From Dugong dugon (taxonomy: Eukaryota; Chordata; Mammalia; Sirenia; Dugongidae), in NCBI GenBank assembly GCA_030035585.1, contig CM057482.1, positions 61,384,828 to 61,448,827 of the forward strand: a stretch of DNA of 64,000 nt, written 5' to 3'. Shown here piece after piece: positions 20,951 through 33,235 of this stretch. How positions within the stretch are numbered: position 1 is the first letter of the stretch; each line of letters opens with the position of its first letter. Both the position numbers and the translations under genes were made by a program. The notes beneath the pieces were generated by a model that had not been told where the DNA came from, did no database searches, and was given only the letters and a program-made list of their open reading frames with translations.

Positions 20951-23900
20951 GTTGTTGTTGTTAGGTGCTGTGGAGTTGGTTCTGACTCATAGCCCCCCTA
21001 TGTACAACAGAACTAACTACCCGGTCCTGTGCCATTCACAGTCCTTGCTATCTTTGAGCTCATGGTTGCAGCCACTGTTTCAATCATCTCATTGAGGGTC
21101 TTCCTCTTTTTTGCTGATCCTCTAGGTAACCAAGCATGATGTCCTTCTACTGGGACTGGTCCCTCCTCATAACACATCCAAAGTACGAGAGATGAAGTCT
21201 TGCCATCCTCGATTCCAAGGAGCATCTGGCTGAACTTCTTCCAAGACAGATTTGTTCATTATCCTGGTAGTTCATGGTATATTCAATACGCTTTGCCAAC
21301 AACGTAATTCAAAGAAATCAATTCTTCTTCCATCTTCCTTATTCACTGTTCATCTTTAGCATGCATATGGGATGGCCTTAGTCCTTTGCTTTTCAACATT
21401 TTAAGGAGGTCTTTCGCAGCAGATTTGCCAAATGCAATGTCATTTTATTTCTTGACTGCTGCTTCCATAGGCGTGGGTTGTGGATCCAAGTAAAATTAAG
21501 TCCTTGACAATTTCAATCTTTTCTCTGTTTATCATGATGTTGCTTATTGGTCCAGTTGTGAGGATTTTTGTTTTCTTTATGTTGAAGTGTAATTCACACT
21601 GAAGGCTGTAGTCTTTGATTTTCATCAGTAAGTGCTTCAAGTCCTCTTCACTTTAGCAAGCAAAGTTGTGTCATCTACATTAACGCAGGTTGTTAATGGG
21701 TTTTCCTCCAATGCTCATATTGCAATATGCATACAGTCCACCTTCTGGAATTATTTCCTCAGTATACAGACTGAATAAGTATGGTGAAACAATACAACCC
21801 TGACACACACCCTTCCTGATTTTGAACCACACAGTATCCACTTGTTCTGTTTGAAAGATCGCGTCTTGGACTATGTACAGGTTCCCCATGAGCACAATTA
21901 AATGTTCTGGAATTCCCGTTTTAGCAATATTATCCATAACTTGTTATGATCCACATAGTTAAATGCCTTTGCGTAGTCAATATAACACAGATAAACATCC
22001 TTCTGATATTCTCTTCTTTCAGCCAAGATCTATCTGACATCAGCAATGATATCCCTCGTTCCACGTCCTCTTCTGAATCTAGCTTGAGTTTCTGGCAGTT
22101 CCCTGTTGATGTACTGCTGCAACCATTTTTTAATGATCTTCAGCAAAATTTGACTTGTGTCATATTAATGACATTTTTTGATAACTTCTCCATTCTGCTA
22201 GATCACCTTTCTTTGGAATGGGCACAAATATGGATCACTTACATTTGTTGGCCAGGAAGCTGTCTTCTAAATTTCTTGGCATCAGTGATTGAACACCTCC
22301 AGCACTGCATCCATTTATTGAAATATCTCACCTGGTATTTGATCAATTCCTGGAGCCTTGTTTTTTTGCCAACGTCTTCAGTGCTGCTTGGACCTCTTCC
22401 TTCTATACCATTGGTTCTTCATCATGTTCAACCTCCTGAAATGGTTGAACTTCCACCAATTTTTTTTGGTACAGTGAATCTGTGTATTTCTTCCATCTTC
22501 TTTCGATGCTTCCTGCATTATTTAATTTTTTGCCCATAGAATCCTTCAATACTGCATCGCGAGGCCTGAATTTTTTCTTCAGTTCTTTCAGCATGAGAAA
22601 TGCCGAGCACGCTCTTCTCTTTTGGTTTTCTAACTCCAGGTCTTTGCACATTTCATTATACTATTTTACTATGCCTTCTCAAGCCACCCTTTGAAATCCT
22701 CTGTTCGACTCTTTTACTTCATCATTTCTTCTATTCACTTCAACTACTCTACGTTTCAAGAGCAAGTTTCAGAGTCTCTTCTGACATCCATTTTGGTCTT
22801 TCTTTCTTTCCTGTCTTTTTAATGATCTTCTGCTTTCTTCATGTATGATGCCCTTGATGTCATTCCACAACTCGTCTGGTCTTCGGTCATTAGTGTTCAA
22901 TGCATCAAATCTATTCCTAAGATGGTCTCCAAATTCAGATGGTATATACTCAAGATCTTATTTTACCTCTTGAGGACTTCTTTTAATTTTCTTTAGCTTC
23001 CACATGAACTTGCATGTGAGCGACTGATGGTCTGTTCCGCAGTCAGACCCTGGTCTTGTTTTGACTCATGATATTGAGCTTTTCCATTGTCTTTCTTCAA
23101 AGATGCAGTCGATTTGATTCTTGTTATTTCCACCCCATGAGGTCCACATGTATAGTTGCCGTTTATGTTGAAGAATGGTATTTGCAATGAATAAGTTGTT
23201 AGTCTTGCAAAATTCTATCATGCAATTTCCGCTGTCGTTTCTATCAGCAAGCCCATATTTTCCAACCACCAATTCTTCTTTTTTTCCAACTTTTGCATTC
23301 TGATCTCTAGTAATTATCACTGCATCCTGATTGCATGTTTGATCAATTTTAGACTGCATAAGGTGGTAAAAATCTTCAATTTCCCCAACTTTTGCATTAG
23401 TGGTTCTTGTATAAATCTGAATAATAGTCATATTAACTGGTCTTCCTTGTAGGCGTATGTATATTATCCTATCACTGACAGTGTAGTACTTCAGGATAGA
23501 TCTTGAAATGACCTTTTTGATAATGAATGTGACACCATTCATCTTCAGTTTGTCATTCCCAGCGTATTAGACCATATGATTGTCTGATTCAAAATGGCCA
23601 GTACCAGTCCCTTTCAGCTCACTAAGGCCTAGGATATCAATCTTTATGCAGTCCATTTTATTTCTGACGACTTCTAATTTTCCTAGATTCGTACTTCGTA
23701 CATTCCACTCTGATTATTAATGGACGTTTGCAGCTGTTTCTTCTTATTTTGAGTCGTGTCACATCAGCAAATGAAGATCCTGAAAGCTTGACTCCATCCA
23801 TGTGATTAAGGTCGACTTTACTTTGAGGAGGCAGCACTTCCCTAGTTGCATTTCTAGTGCCTTCAACCTGAGGGGCTCATCTTCTGTCACTATATCAGAC

Positions 23901-24120
23901 AATGTTCCGCTGCTATTCATCAGGTTTTTACTGGCCAATTTTTTCAGAAGTAGGCTTCCAGGTCCTTCTTCCTAGTCTGTCTTAGTCTGGAAGCTCCACA
24001 GAAACCTGTCCACCATGACTGATTCTGCTGGTATTTGAAATACTCTTGGAATAGCTTCCAACATCACCCATGCCACCACAGTATGACAAACTGACAGACG
24101 CATGGAGGCACATTAACATA
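20951..24120 (-). mobile_element. RTE LINE, nearly full length, decayed ORF
   Basis: About 3.17 kb, close to the full size of RTE elements. The 3' tail is at 20951 ('gttgttgttgttaggtgc'). The apurinic endonuclease domain is in frame at 23066-23542, including DQNAKVG and the NQIDCIF motif. The reverse transcriptase is at 22000-21450, with PEHLIVLMGNLY and CQGCIVSPYLFSLY in frame at 21937-21680. Stops and frameshifts separate the blocks, so it is inactive. It is inserted at the position shared with duplication copy 1. Confidence 0.92.
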
Positions 24121-24169
24121 GTCACGTAAATTCCCACAAAGTTTCCAAAGGAATTAAATCAAAGAAATG

Positions 24170-24292
24170 GTGTTAGAGTAACAGACTATCCACATGGAAA
24201 AATAAAATAAAAGCTTGACTCCCTACATTATTCACACTATATACAAAAATTAATTTGTGTTGGATCGTAGATGTAAATTTAAAAGCTGCATT
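24170..24292 (+). mobile_element. Short L1 ORF2-like fragment
   Basis: Text 'gactatccacatggaaaaat' followed by 'ctccctacattattcacac' resembles L1M ORF2. It is squeezed between two RTE pieces in opposite orientation. Confidence 0.5.
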
Positions 24293-25150
24293 GGGGCTGT
24301 ATCCTTTCACCATATTTATTCAATCTGTATGCTAAGCAAATAATCAAGAAGCTGGACCGTATGAAGAAAAATGTGGCATCAAGATGATGGAAGACTCATT
24401 AAAAACCTGCAACATGCAGGTGACACAACCTTGCTTGCTGAAAGTGAACTGGACTTAAGTATTTAACTGATTAAGATGAAACAGGGCAGCCTTCAGTATG
24501 GACTGGACCTCAACATAAACAAAACAAAAATCCTCACAACTGGACCAATAAGCAACATCATGATAAATGGAGAAAAGATTGAAGTTGTCAAGAATTTCAT
24601 TTTACTTGGATCCACAATCCATGCCCATGGAAGCAGCAGTCAAGAAATCAAATGAGGTATTACCTTGGGCAAATCTGCTGCAAAAGACTTCTTTAAAGTG
24701 TTAGAAAGCAAAGATGTCAGTTTATGAGGACTCAGGTGCGCCTGACACAAGCCATGGTATTTTCAATCGTCTCATATGCATATGGAAGCTGGACAATGAA
24801 TAAGAAGACCAAAGATGCCTTTGAATTACGGTGGTGAAGAATATTAAATATACTATGTACTGCCAGAAGAACAAACACATGTGTCTTGTAGCAAGTACAG
24901 CCAGAACGCTCCTTAGAAGCAAGGATGGCGACTTCGTCTGTTGTACTCTGAACATGTTATCAGGAGGGACCAGTCCCTGGAGAAGGACATGATGCTTGGT
25001 ACAGTAGAGGGTCAGGGAAAAAGAGGAAGACGCTGGACAATACGGATTGATACAGGGGCTGCAACAAGGGGTGGAAACATAGTACCGATTGCAAGGATAA
25101 CGCAGGATCGGGCATGTTTGTTTTCTGTTGTACGTAGGGCAACTATGAAC
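24293..25150 (+). mobile_element. RTE LINE 3' fragment, plus strand
   Basis: Starts in the RT domain ('ggggctgtatcctttcacc') and runs to the C-terminal end ('ggagaaggacatgatgctt', then 'tttctgttgtacgtagggc'). Oriented opposite to the RTE at 20951-24120, so the two form an inverted pair. Frames are broken. Confidence 0.88.
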
Positions 25151-25299
25151 CAACACAAGGGACAGCCTTCCCATTTCACCATCCCATCAACCTCGCAGCT
25201 GTTGGTGGTTCCACGAAGTGTCTCATACTCCCTCCTCTGAACACGTGGCACGCAGACAAGTTGACGCTGATTCTCCCAGCAGAACCCCATCCATTCCGG

Positions 25300-25990
25300 C
25301 TTTGAGGTCCTAAGTTAGTTGCCACGGCAAAAGCGGAGAGAGGAGAAAGGGGCGCAGAGTGTCTGTAGTCACCCCCTTCCCAAGCCTAAGGGATTCCCGC
25401 TGACCCGTCGGTAAAGGCCAGGGTTTGGGGCTGGCTGTGAAGAGCCCACTGACTCCTCAGGCCTCCAGCCTCAGTGAACGAGGGGTGGGGCAGCCAAGAT
25501 CTCCAAGGTCACGGGGAGGACCAGGGGGTCAAAGGGCAGGCAGTGTAGGGGCCCCGTCCTCCTCTCGTCCCCGCGGTCCTTCCAGCTGAGGGGGGCCCTG
25601 GCCCCACCGGAAAAGCCTTCGGAGGAGGCGGCGACCGGGCGGTGCGACCCCGGCGCCCCTGAGCGGGAAACGAGGCCCGGCGGGGCGGGGAATCCAAGCG
25701 GCGACCGCCCGCCAGACGCAGGTCGCTCCTCCGGCGCAGGGCCAGCGGGAAGGGCCGGAACCACAGCCAAAGCGACCCGGGCCGAGCTCCCGCTGCCCGC
25801 CCTCCGCGCGCTTCCGGACGAATCCCGTCGCAGACTCACCTCCTCCTCCCGGGCCTCTGAACCCCGACCCGCGCCCGCACCGGGTTGCTCAGGCGCCGGC
25901 GCTGCCTCAAGGTGGTCTTGGCGGGGAGCGGTCCGCGGGGCCGTTGGGGAGGGTGGCGGGGCCGTGGGGAGGGGCAGCGACTTGTGACGC
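25300..25990 (-). promoter_or_regulatory. CpG island with first-exon candidate, duplication copy 2
   Basis: Very CpG-dense for about 600 bp, with GC boxes (cggggcgggg near 25681), surrounded by AT-rich repeats. On the minus strand a strong donor GAG|GTGAGT lies at 25840/25839, preceded by a GC-rich putative exon (about 25841-25925) and farther upstream by 'cgggcgtcac' (near 25990), a CRE-like half site. This layout suggests a promoter, a 5' untranslated exon and an intron of a minus-strand transcript. The frame 25471-25839 would lie in that intron and is probably only a GC-rich open stretch. I do not recognise the gene. Confidence 0.5.
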
Positions 25991-26049
25991 CCGGGTCACA
26001 GCCAGTTCGGTGGGTGTGGCAGGAGGGGAGTGATTCCCAGTAGGAGGAT

Positions 26050-26810
26050 CTGGGAACCAGGGCTTTCTGCCCACTTTAAAATTGGGTTGTCTTTTTTGTT
26101 GGTGAGTTTCAGGAGCTCTTTAGATATTTCATGTATTTTGGGTACTAAACACTTACCCCACATATGGTTTCCAGATATTTTCGCCCATTCTGTAGGTTGT
26201 CGTTTCACTTTCTAGATGATGTTCTTTGATGCACAAACCTTTTTTCATTTTGTTAAAGCCCAACTTAACTATTTTTTCTTTTATTGCTCACTTTTTGGTG
26301 TCATATCTAAGAATCTATGGCCAAAAACAAGATCCTGAAGGTTTACCTGGAGCCTTGGTGGCGCAGCGGTTAAGAGCTCGACTGCTAACCAAAAGGCCAG
26401 CCCTGCAAATACACCAGCTGCTCCTTGGAAACCCTGTGGGGCAGTTCTCTTATCCTTTAGGGTCGCTATGAGTCAGACTCCACGGCACCGGGTTCTTTTT
26501 ATTTTTATTTTTTTTGGTTTGAAGATTTAACTTGTATTTTCTTTTACATGTTTTATATTTTAGCTCTTATATTTAGCTCACTGATGAATTTTGAGTTCAT
26601 TTTTGTATATGATATGAGGTATAGGTCCAGCTTCATTTTTTTTCTGCATACAGAGATAAGAGTTGCCTGAGGACCATTTGTAAAAGAGACTATCCTCTCC
26701 CCATTCCATGGAACTGACATTTGTATTGAAAATGAATTAGCCATAGATGTAAGGGTTCGTTTCTGTACTCTCTAAGAATATTTTTAAAGTCATATCAGAA
26801 AGAAATGAGG
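26050..26810 (-). mobile_element. L1 ORF2 fragment (old), split by an AfroSINE
   Basis: Minus-strand L1 ORF2 with 'ttcgcccattctgtagg' and 'gatgttctttgatgcac' on the left of the SINE and 'gatgaattttgagttcatt' and 'atatgaggtataggtccag' on the right. The left part is shared with duplication copy 1. Confidence 0.8.
26349..26515 (+). mobile_element. AfroSINE, well preserved
   Basis: From 'ggagccttggtggcgcagc' through 'ctgctaaccaaaaggccag' and 'ggtcgctatgagtcagact', ending in a T-rich tail. It is the least diverged SINE in the window and splits an L1 piece. Confidence 0.95.
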
Positions 26811-27074
26811 CAATAAAAATGAAATTATTGTACATAATTTTTATAATGTTCCATCTGTGGGAGTTGTAGCGAAGCATCAGTTTTTACATTCTGTTAGAAA
26901 GTGAAAGTAAAGCATTTTATTGTGAGGTAGAGAGATTTGTGAATCTGGGAGACGCTGGAAGAGGCTGCATAGGCTCGGCTCACTGTTATTTACTCCCCGT
27001 TGCTAACCACCGCATTGTCTCATGATCTTGTTTTTCTCTCTGGTTCCAGCCCCTACAAAGGGTTTAAGATTAAC
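26811..27074. other. Unassigned interval
   Basis: No gene or recognisable repeat. Confidence 0.4.
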
Positions 27075-27430
27075 TGATGTTCCTCCTTGGAGGGTGGAAA
27101 ACAAGTGATAATGGTCTAAGGATGAAAAACCAAACAAAGCACCCGTCTTGTGACAAGAAAACCAGGATGTCGCCAGATAACCCCCAAGAATACCAGTAAA
27201 AGATTAACTCATCTGAGATATGACCACCTCAAGGGGGAACTAACAAACTTCTAAGACCCATAATCCTGTCCCTATAAAAGCCTTCAGCTGATCTCCAGTT
27301 GGGGAGACAGGTTTTTTGGAGAAATCTCTTCCCCTCTGTCTCCTATATATTGGTATATAATAAAACTCTTGCTGCTCACCTCACCCGTCTCAGAATTGGC
27401 TATTGCAGCAAGTGGCTCCAATCTGCATTA
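27075..27430 (+). mobile_element. Solo LTR-like element
   Basis: TATA box tataaaag at 27273-27280, poly(A) signal AATAAA at 27359-27364, and a pyrimidine-rich U5-like tail, as in gammaretrovirus-type LTRs. Ends are approximate because no clear target duplication is visible; no interior sequence flanks it. Confidence 0.6.
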
Positions 27431-29050
27431 TTGCGATAACAACAATAGCACCCAGGCAGGACATTGTAGTGTTCCAAATTGCAGAAGGACAGTGATGTTT
27501 TTATCAGGTGGAATAAGGCAGAGAGGGGATAAAATGGCAAGAAATTACAAGGGGGTTCAGTAATCTACAAACTTCATTAACGTTATCAATTCTATTCCCT
27601 AACCTCCTGGATCACGTTGACTGATGCGTTCTTCTTAACGCCTTCTTCTTAGACTAAGCTGTGTAAACATTCTTAGCAAACATCTTTTAATAAGCAATTC
27701 CTAGTAGAAGCTAAAGTCTTAACCCTTGCACCTTTCTATCTTACAAACAGTTAAACTTTTACAAGAAGGTGAATTGTGTTTTTAGGGCACCAGAAGCCAA
27801 GAATTTTAAGCTAAGCTGCAGTTTAATTCAAAATGGAGTTTAATTTAGATCTGGGCCAGCCATTTTAGTCATGCCAGACACCTGGGTTTTGGGGTCCACA
27901 TACAGAGTCATGATAAATTTTATATTATTTAATTTTTTTTTAGATTTTCCTAATGTGAGTAGGTGGGACACCAGCATGTATAATAAGAAAGTGGTCCTGC
28001 TTTATTTTGAAAAATAATTTTTATGCTCCAGGCAAGATAGTTTCTATTCATTCCTGGAAAGGAACTTCCTTTGACATAGATTTAATATCTTAAATAGATT
28101 TAAAACTTAAGCTACTTATAAAATATGAGGTGAAAAGGAGTAAAGAAGAATAAATTGTGATTAAATATAGTAATAGCATAAAATTTAAGCTCAACTCACC
28201 TCAGTCTAACACTGATGCCCTCTTATCATCTGTGCATATATACACACACACACACACACACAAACACACATACACATAAAACAGTTGTTAGGACACAAAA
28301 TTAAATAGCACATAAAATGCATGCAAGAATTTTATTAGATGACTTTTCCATAACTCCACTTAAAAGATATTAAACAAAAGGATGAACCACAAGAATAAAT
28401 AGAAGTGTCAAGGAGGCAAGAATGTAGATGCATGAGTAGGAACATTTTAGCAAGCATGACAAAGCCAAAACCTAAGCCACATAGCGTTATAAACAAGCTG
28501 ATATATGCTGCAGATCCCTCAGAACCTCTGAACTGGGGGATCCAGGTACCCTGTGATTGACAGGTGGGGTGAAAAGTAGGATTAACTGGAAGTCTAAACA
28601 CAGAATGGTTAAGAACCCGTATCCCTCCTCACTGACAAAATATTGGAGGTTTGCTGTCTGGAAATGTTGAGTCCAAGAGCCCAGAGGATAATGCAGAAAA
28701 AAGTCAGAGAGAATGGGCACCGAGAGCATTTACCTGAGGTTACCTGAGAGCCAGTCCAGCTCAGTCCAGAGCTGAGAGATCACAGTGTTTGTTTGCTTGC
28801 TTGACTAATTAATTTATATGTTAAAAAGTGTCTATAGGACTCAGTAGTGCACAGGTCATTGTTGACAATTAAGAAATAAGAATGGAAGCCCACTCAGAAG
28901 AGGGGACAGGAGGGTAAAGTGGTTCCAGTAAAAATAAAACATATGTCCAAGGAATTTTGCAGTTAAGGGGAGTTGGAAATAAGAGTATTAGCTGTGGGTG
29001 GATGTGCAGTGCAGTGAGGACATTTATTTTTAAGATGGGGTATATGAAAC
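27431..29050. other. Intergenic, unassigned
   Basis: No gene recognised. Contains a (CA)n tract at 28242-28270. The minus-strand frames at 28335-28729 show no motif I know. Confidence 0.4.
28242..28270. repeat. (CA)n microsatellite, imperfect
   Basis: CA dinucleotides with one interruption (caaacaca) near the right end. Confidence 0.95.
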
Positions 29051-29264
29051 AGGAGTCTCTGCGTGTTGCAAACAGTTAACACTCTCAGCTGCTAACCGAA
29101 AGATTGGGGATTGGAGTTCACTCAGAGATACCTTGGAAGGCAGGCCTGGCGATCTGCTTCTGAAAAGATCTAGCCATTGAAAACCCTATGGATCGTAGTT
29201 TTACTCTGACAAATGGGATAGCCATGAGCTGGAGTCAACTCGAGGGCAACTGGTTTTGGTTTTA
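29051..29264 (+). mobile_element. AfroSINE, longer subtype
   Basis: Starts 'aggagtctctgcgtgttgc', contains 'ctgctaaccgaaagattgg', the subtype insert 'gatctgcttctgaaaagat' and ends 'actcgagggcaactggttt'. Confidence 0.9.
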
Positions 29265-29369
29265 GGTACTGATGACAAAGAGACCAATGGAGGTAGATAT
29301 TATCCTACAACAGTGTTCATTAGACATATTCTTTGTAGTGTCTTCTCTTAGCTTAGGTATTCACATGAA

Positions 29370-29900
29370 AAAATAATTGTCACATACGTGAAAAGCCTCT
29401 CACCCTGCTTTACTTTGCAATTATTTCATTACTGGTGAGTCTGAACATATTTGTGTCTTTGTTAGCCACCTACTTTATTGCAAAGTGTTCAAGGCCTTTG
29501 CTTTTGTGATTTGGGGTCTGAGCGTTTTTACTCTTGTTTGATTGCATTCTATCAAACAAAGACTTTCAGGTTTTTTCTACCGATTTTGCAGGTTTCCTTG
29601 TAGTGCTTTTCTAGGTGTATATTTGGAGGGAATGTGTGAAAGTTTATAAGTTTTATGTGGTCAAATCTATCAGTCTTACATACTGTGCTTATCCTATTGT
29701 TTTTTAACCTTAGAAAGTTTTTTTTTGTGTTTGAATTAGCAAATCATGTCAGCTTGTTTTCACATCTCTGTTATTCCTTTTTGTCTGTTATGATTAGATA
29801 TATTTTTAAAAGTAGCATCATCTTCTACCATCATGTGCAAGGCATTCTTCCTTAGCATGCAACTAAAATTTACCTTTTCTTTCATAAGCGTGTTTGAGTC
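29370..29900 (-). mobile_element. Old L1 ORF2 fragment
   Basis: Minus-strand L1 text such as 'ttatgtggtcaaatctatc' and 'gttagccacctactttatt'. The flanking 29901-30200 is unassigned. Confidence 0.6.
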
Positions 29901-30200
29901 CATATGTCTTTATACAGAATGAAATTATAACTTTAGATTCTGCTTCTTACCCACATTTTTAAAAAATTCAATGTTCTTTTTTTTTCTCACTGTTAATAGC
30001 GACAGAGTGGAGACATAAAGACAACATTTAATGAATGGAAGAACATAATCCTTTGAAAGAAAAGACTTCCCCACACCGTTGCTGGTAAAATAAAGATAAG
30101 AGAGTATATACCCTGTGAGGACTCTTGATGGCTTTGATTCCTTGTTGTTCCATGAGATACAGAATACCATGGATGTTTTCTGAAATAAAAACCTGTTTAC

Positions 30201-30465
30201 ATTTTTTAAATTGTGCTTTAAGTGGAAGTTTACAGCTCAAGTTAGTTTCTCATGTAAAAATGTATACACACATTTTTATGTGGCCCTAGTTTCTCTCTAT
30301 AATGTGACAGCACACTCCTCCTTTCCACCCTGGATTTCCTGTGTCCATTCACCCAGTTCCTGTCCCTTTCTGCCTTCTCATCTGCTTACATTTTTATTCA
30401 TTCACTTGTCTCCACGTGATGGAAGGGAAAAACCAAAATTCCCCATGGGGCATGCAGTGTATTTC
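30201..30465 (-). mobile_element. L1 3' UTR end, minus strand
   Basis: Text 'gtggaagtttacagctcaa' and 'gttagtttctcatgtaaaa' corresponds to the L1 3' UTR end seen at 55310. It abuts the T-run that ends the next L1, so that L1 appears inserted in it. Confidence 0.65.
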
Positions 30466-32690
30466 TTTTTTTTTTTTTAATTAAAAAAAATTTTTGTTGT
30501 TGAGAATATATGCAGCAAACCATACACCAATCCAACAGTTTCTACATGTACAATTCATTGATACTGATTGCGTTTTTTTGAGTTGTGCAACCCTTCTGAC
30601 CCTGCTTTTCTGAGTTGTTCTACCTCCATTAACATAAACTCACTGCCCCCTAAGGTTTCTATCTAATCTTTCAAGTTGCCGTTGTCAATTTGATCCATAT
30701 AGATAGTTCTGAAAAGAGCACAATGCTCAAGGCAGATATCCTTTAGTAGTTAAGCTAAACTATGGCTTAGGTTTAAGATAACTTCCAGGGACGTTTTTGG
30801 TTTAAGGTTTAAGGATCATCTCAGGGCAACAGTTGGAGGGGTTCATCCAGCCTCCATGGATCTAGGAATTCTAGATTCCATGAGAATTTGAAATTCTGTT
30901 CTTCATTTCCTCCCTTTTGATCAGGATTCTTCTATTGAATCTTTGATCAAAATGTTCAGTAATGGTAGCCAGGCAAAATCCAGTTCTTGTGATCTCATGA
31001 CAAAGGAGGCAGTTGTTCATAGAGGTGTAAAAACAGCTTGAGGACAGTGTCTGACTTCTCTAACCCCTCAAGGGGGAGGAGAACCAAGATCAACAGCACA
31101 AGGCTGATCCCATGAGGTGAAAGTCAGACAAGCCTCCTCTCTCTGCCATCTTTACTAATTCTGACACCAACGGTACCTCGCACAGCACTCTCTACTCTGC
31201 TGGGTTCAATAATTCATTGCAGTAGCCACATAGAACTCACAGACTGTACTCACAATTATGGGGTTTATTAGGGAAGTATCAGTTACAATTCAGGCTCAGG
31301 AACACTCAAGATACAGTTCTTCCATAAAGGTAGCCTCTTCCCAGCCATGCTCGCAGGCACACGTCTCCCTAGCCCTAGGCCTCTCCCCAAAGGCACTCAG
31401 CTTTCTCTCTCAGTGGGCCGGGAAGCCCACCAAGCTGTCTCCTGCTTTCAGGTCTCTGTTGCCACCACTTCTCAGCATTTTTAGGGTTATAGCTTGCTCT
31501 CTCTTGGTCTCCTGCTTCCAGAAGCTTCTTAGCCCAGGGACCCCACGTCCAAAGGACATGCTCTCTGTTCCTGGCTGTTCTTCCTTGGTGGTGGTAGGAC
31601 CCTCCTCTCTGCTCTAGAATTGGCTCTCTTAAGGCAAAACCGACCAATCCCCTTGGTAGGCCACAAGTACCCTATCACACAGTCTCACCTAATCACCCAG
31701 GTGGGAGTTACAAGACCATGGCTAGAAAGGCCATATACAGAAGTAATTAATCCACCACAAGGGGCAATTGGCAATTTCCTCCCCCTATTCCAGATTTTCC
31801 TTCCTCTGTTGCACTAGGCAAATAGAGACCAATTGTTTTATCATAGATGACCGCTTGCAAGCTTTTAAGACCCCAGGCATCGCACAACGAACTAGGAGGT
31901 AAAACAAACACTAAACACTTTATTAGGCCAATTAACTGGGATGTTCCGTGAAACCATGACCCTAAACCTCCAAACCAAGGAAACAAGTCCCATGAGGTGT
32001 TTGGCTGTACATAAATGGCCTCTACAACTACTCTTTTTTTCTTGGTCATTGTTGTAAATATATCTATCACAAACCTTTTGCCAATTCAACTTTTTACAGG
32101 TGAACAACTTATTGACAGCAATTGCATTAATCAGCTGTGCAACCCTACCCTTAATGCAATTTTTCCATCACCTTAAACCAAAACTCAGTACTGCATAAAA
32201 AATAACCTGCTTCTTTCCCCCTTTCTCTAGCCCCTGGTAACCACTAAGAAACTCTGGTTTCTATACATTTGCCTGTTCTTGTCCTTTTATATAAGTGATC
32301 ACGGTCATGCAATATTTGTCCTTTTGTGATTGACTTATTTCACTCAGCATAATGTCTTCGAGCTCCATCCATATTGTCGCATATATCAAGGCCTTATTTC
32401 TCTTACCTGCTGACAAGTATTCCATTGTACGTATGTACAACATTGTGTTTATCTATTCATCCGTTGATGGGCATTTAGGTTGTTTCTACCTTTTGACTAT
32501 TGTGAATAGTCCTGCAATGAACATTGGTATACTAGTATCTGTTTGAGTCTCTGCTTTCAAGTCTTTTGGGTATATACCTAGGAGTGTAATTGCTGGGTCA
32601 AGTGGTAGTTCTATTTTTAGTTTTTTGAGGAACCATCACACTGTTTTCCACAATGGCTGAACTATTTTGACCCACTTTTTTTAAAATCTG
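30466..32690 (-). mobile_element. L1, 5'-truncated, minus strand, interrupted by an ERV-L LTR
   Basis: Tail (T-run) at 30468-30480, 3' UTR 30481-31039 and 31760-32200, then ORF2 C-terminus 32200-32690 ('tgacttatttcactcagca', 'gttgatgggcatttaggtt'). The ORF2 part is broken. The LTR at 31040-31759 splits the 3' UTR at a point that is continuous in the plus copy at 14880. Confidence 0.85.
31040..31759 (-). mobile_element. ERV-L-type LTR plus leader, minus strand
   Basis: Reverse-orientation relative of 1-616. On the minus strand the LTR begins about 31759 (tgtggtggattaattac), has a poly(A) signal seen here as tttatta near 31264, and is followed by the primer-binding site (ttctgacacca, 31158-31169 on the plus strand) and about 120 bp of leader. 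No gag or pol. The frame 31258-31617 on the plus strand is antisense LTR and not a gene. Confidence 0.65.
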
Positions 32691-33235
32691 TATTTTTATA
32701 TTGTTTTATTTCCAGGTCCTTTCTATTTTAATCTTGAATTAGTGCCCATGTTGATGGCACTTTATTATTTTATATCTTTCCTCTCACAAGTTAGTTTTAG
32801 CTTTTAATTCAATTTTGCTTAATACACTTGTTTGAAGCCACTATATTTAACCTGGTTTCATTCTCCATTAAGTTTGTATTTCATAAATTCTTATTTTCTC
32901 TTAAATCTTGTTTCTGCATGCATACATAGATAGTCGCATACTTTTTCAAATATGCAATAAATGGAATCAATATACATTGTAAATGCACTCTATTATTAGT
33001 GTGGTCTTTTTTTTTTTCTTCTTCTGCTAGTTTTTCTCTCCCCTTTTCTAATCACTCAATAGTACCTTATGATGATAGGTACTACTCAGTCAACTAGTGT
33101 AATTATCATTTATTACTTTTAATCACTATAATATTTCATGGTGATGCTGTGCCATTTACAATTTTTTGTGTTCCTCCATATTCTAGTTAAATTATCACCA
33201 GAATAATGCTATAAAAATATTATGGGATTATTAAA
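32691..33235. other. AT-rich unassigned interval, probably old L1
   Basis: No gene. Thymine-rich text resembles eroded minus-strand L1 but nothing is diagnostic. Confidence 0.35.

Larger units (their letters stand above)
20522..26345. repeat. Segmental duplication, copy 2
   Basis: Paralogue of 1794-3980. The single-copy flank (20522-20950), the RTE insertion point, the CpG block (25275-25990) and the minus-strand L1 piece (26050-26345) occur in the same order and orientation. It is longer because it carries a nearly full-length RTE plus extra RTE/L1 pieces. It lacks the AfroSINE and solo LTR of copy 1. Confidence 0.85.

Noticed and set aside
21946..22539. 197-codon plus-strand frame
   Set aside because: It is antisense to the minus-strand RTE reverse transcriptase region and has no independent support.
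25471..25839. 122-codon minus-strand frame as a gene
   Set aside because: It starts right at the splice donor and would lie in the predicted intron; compositional openness explains it.
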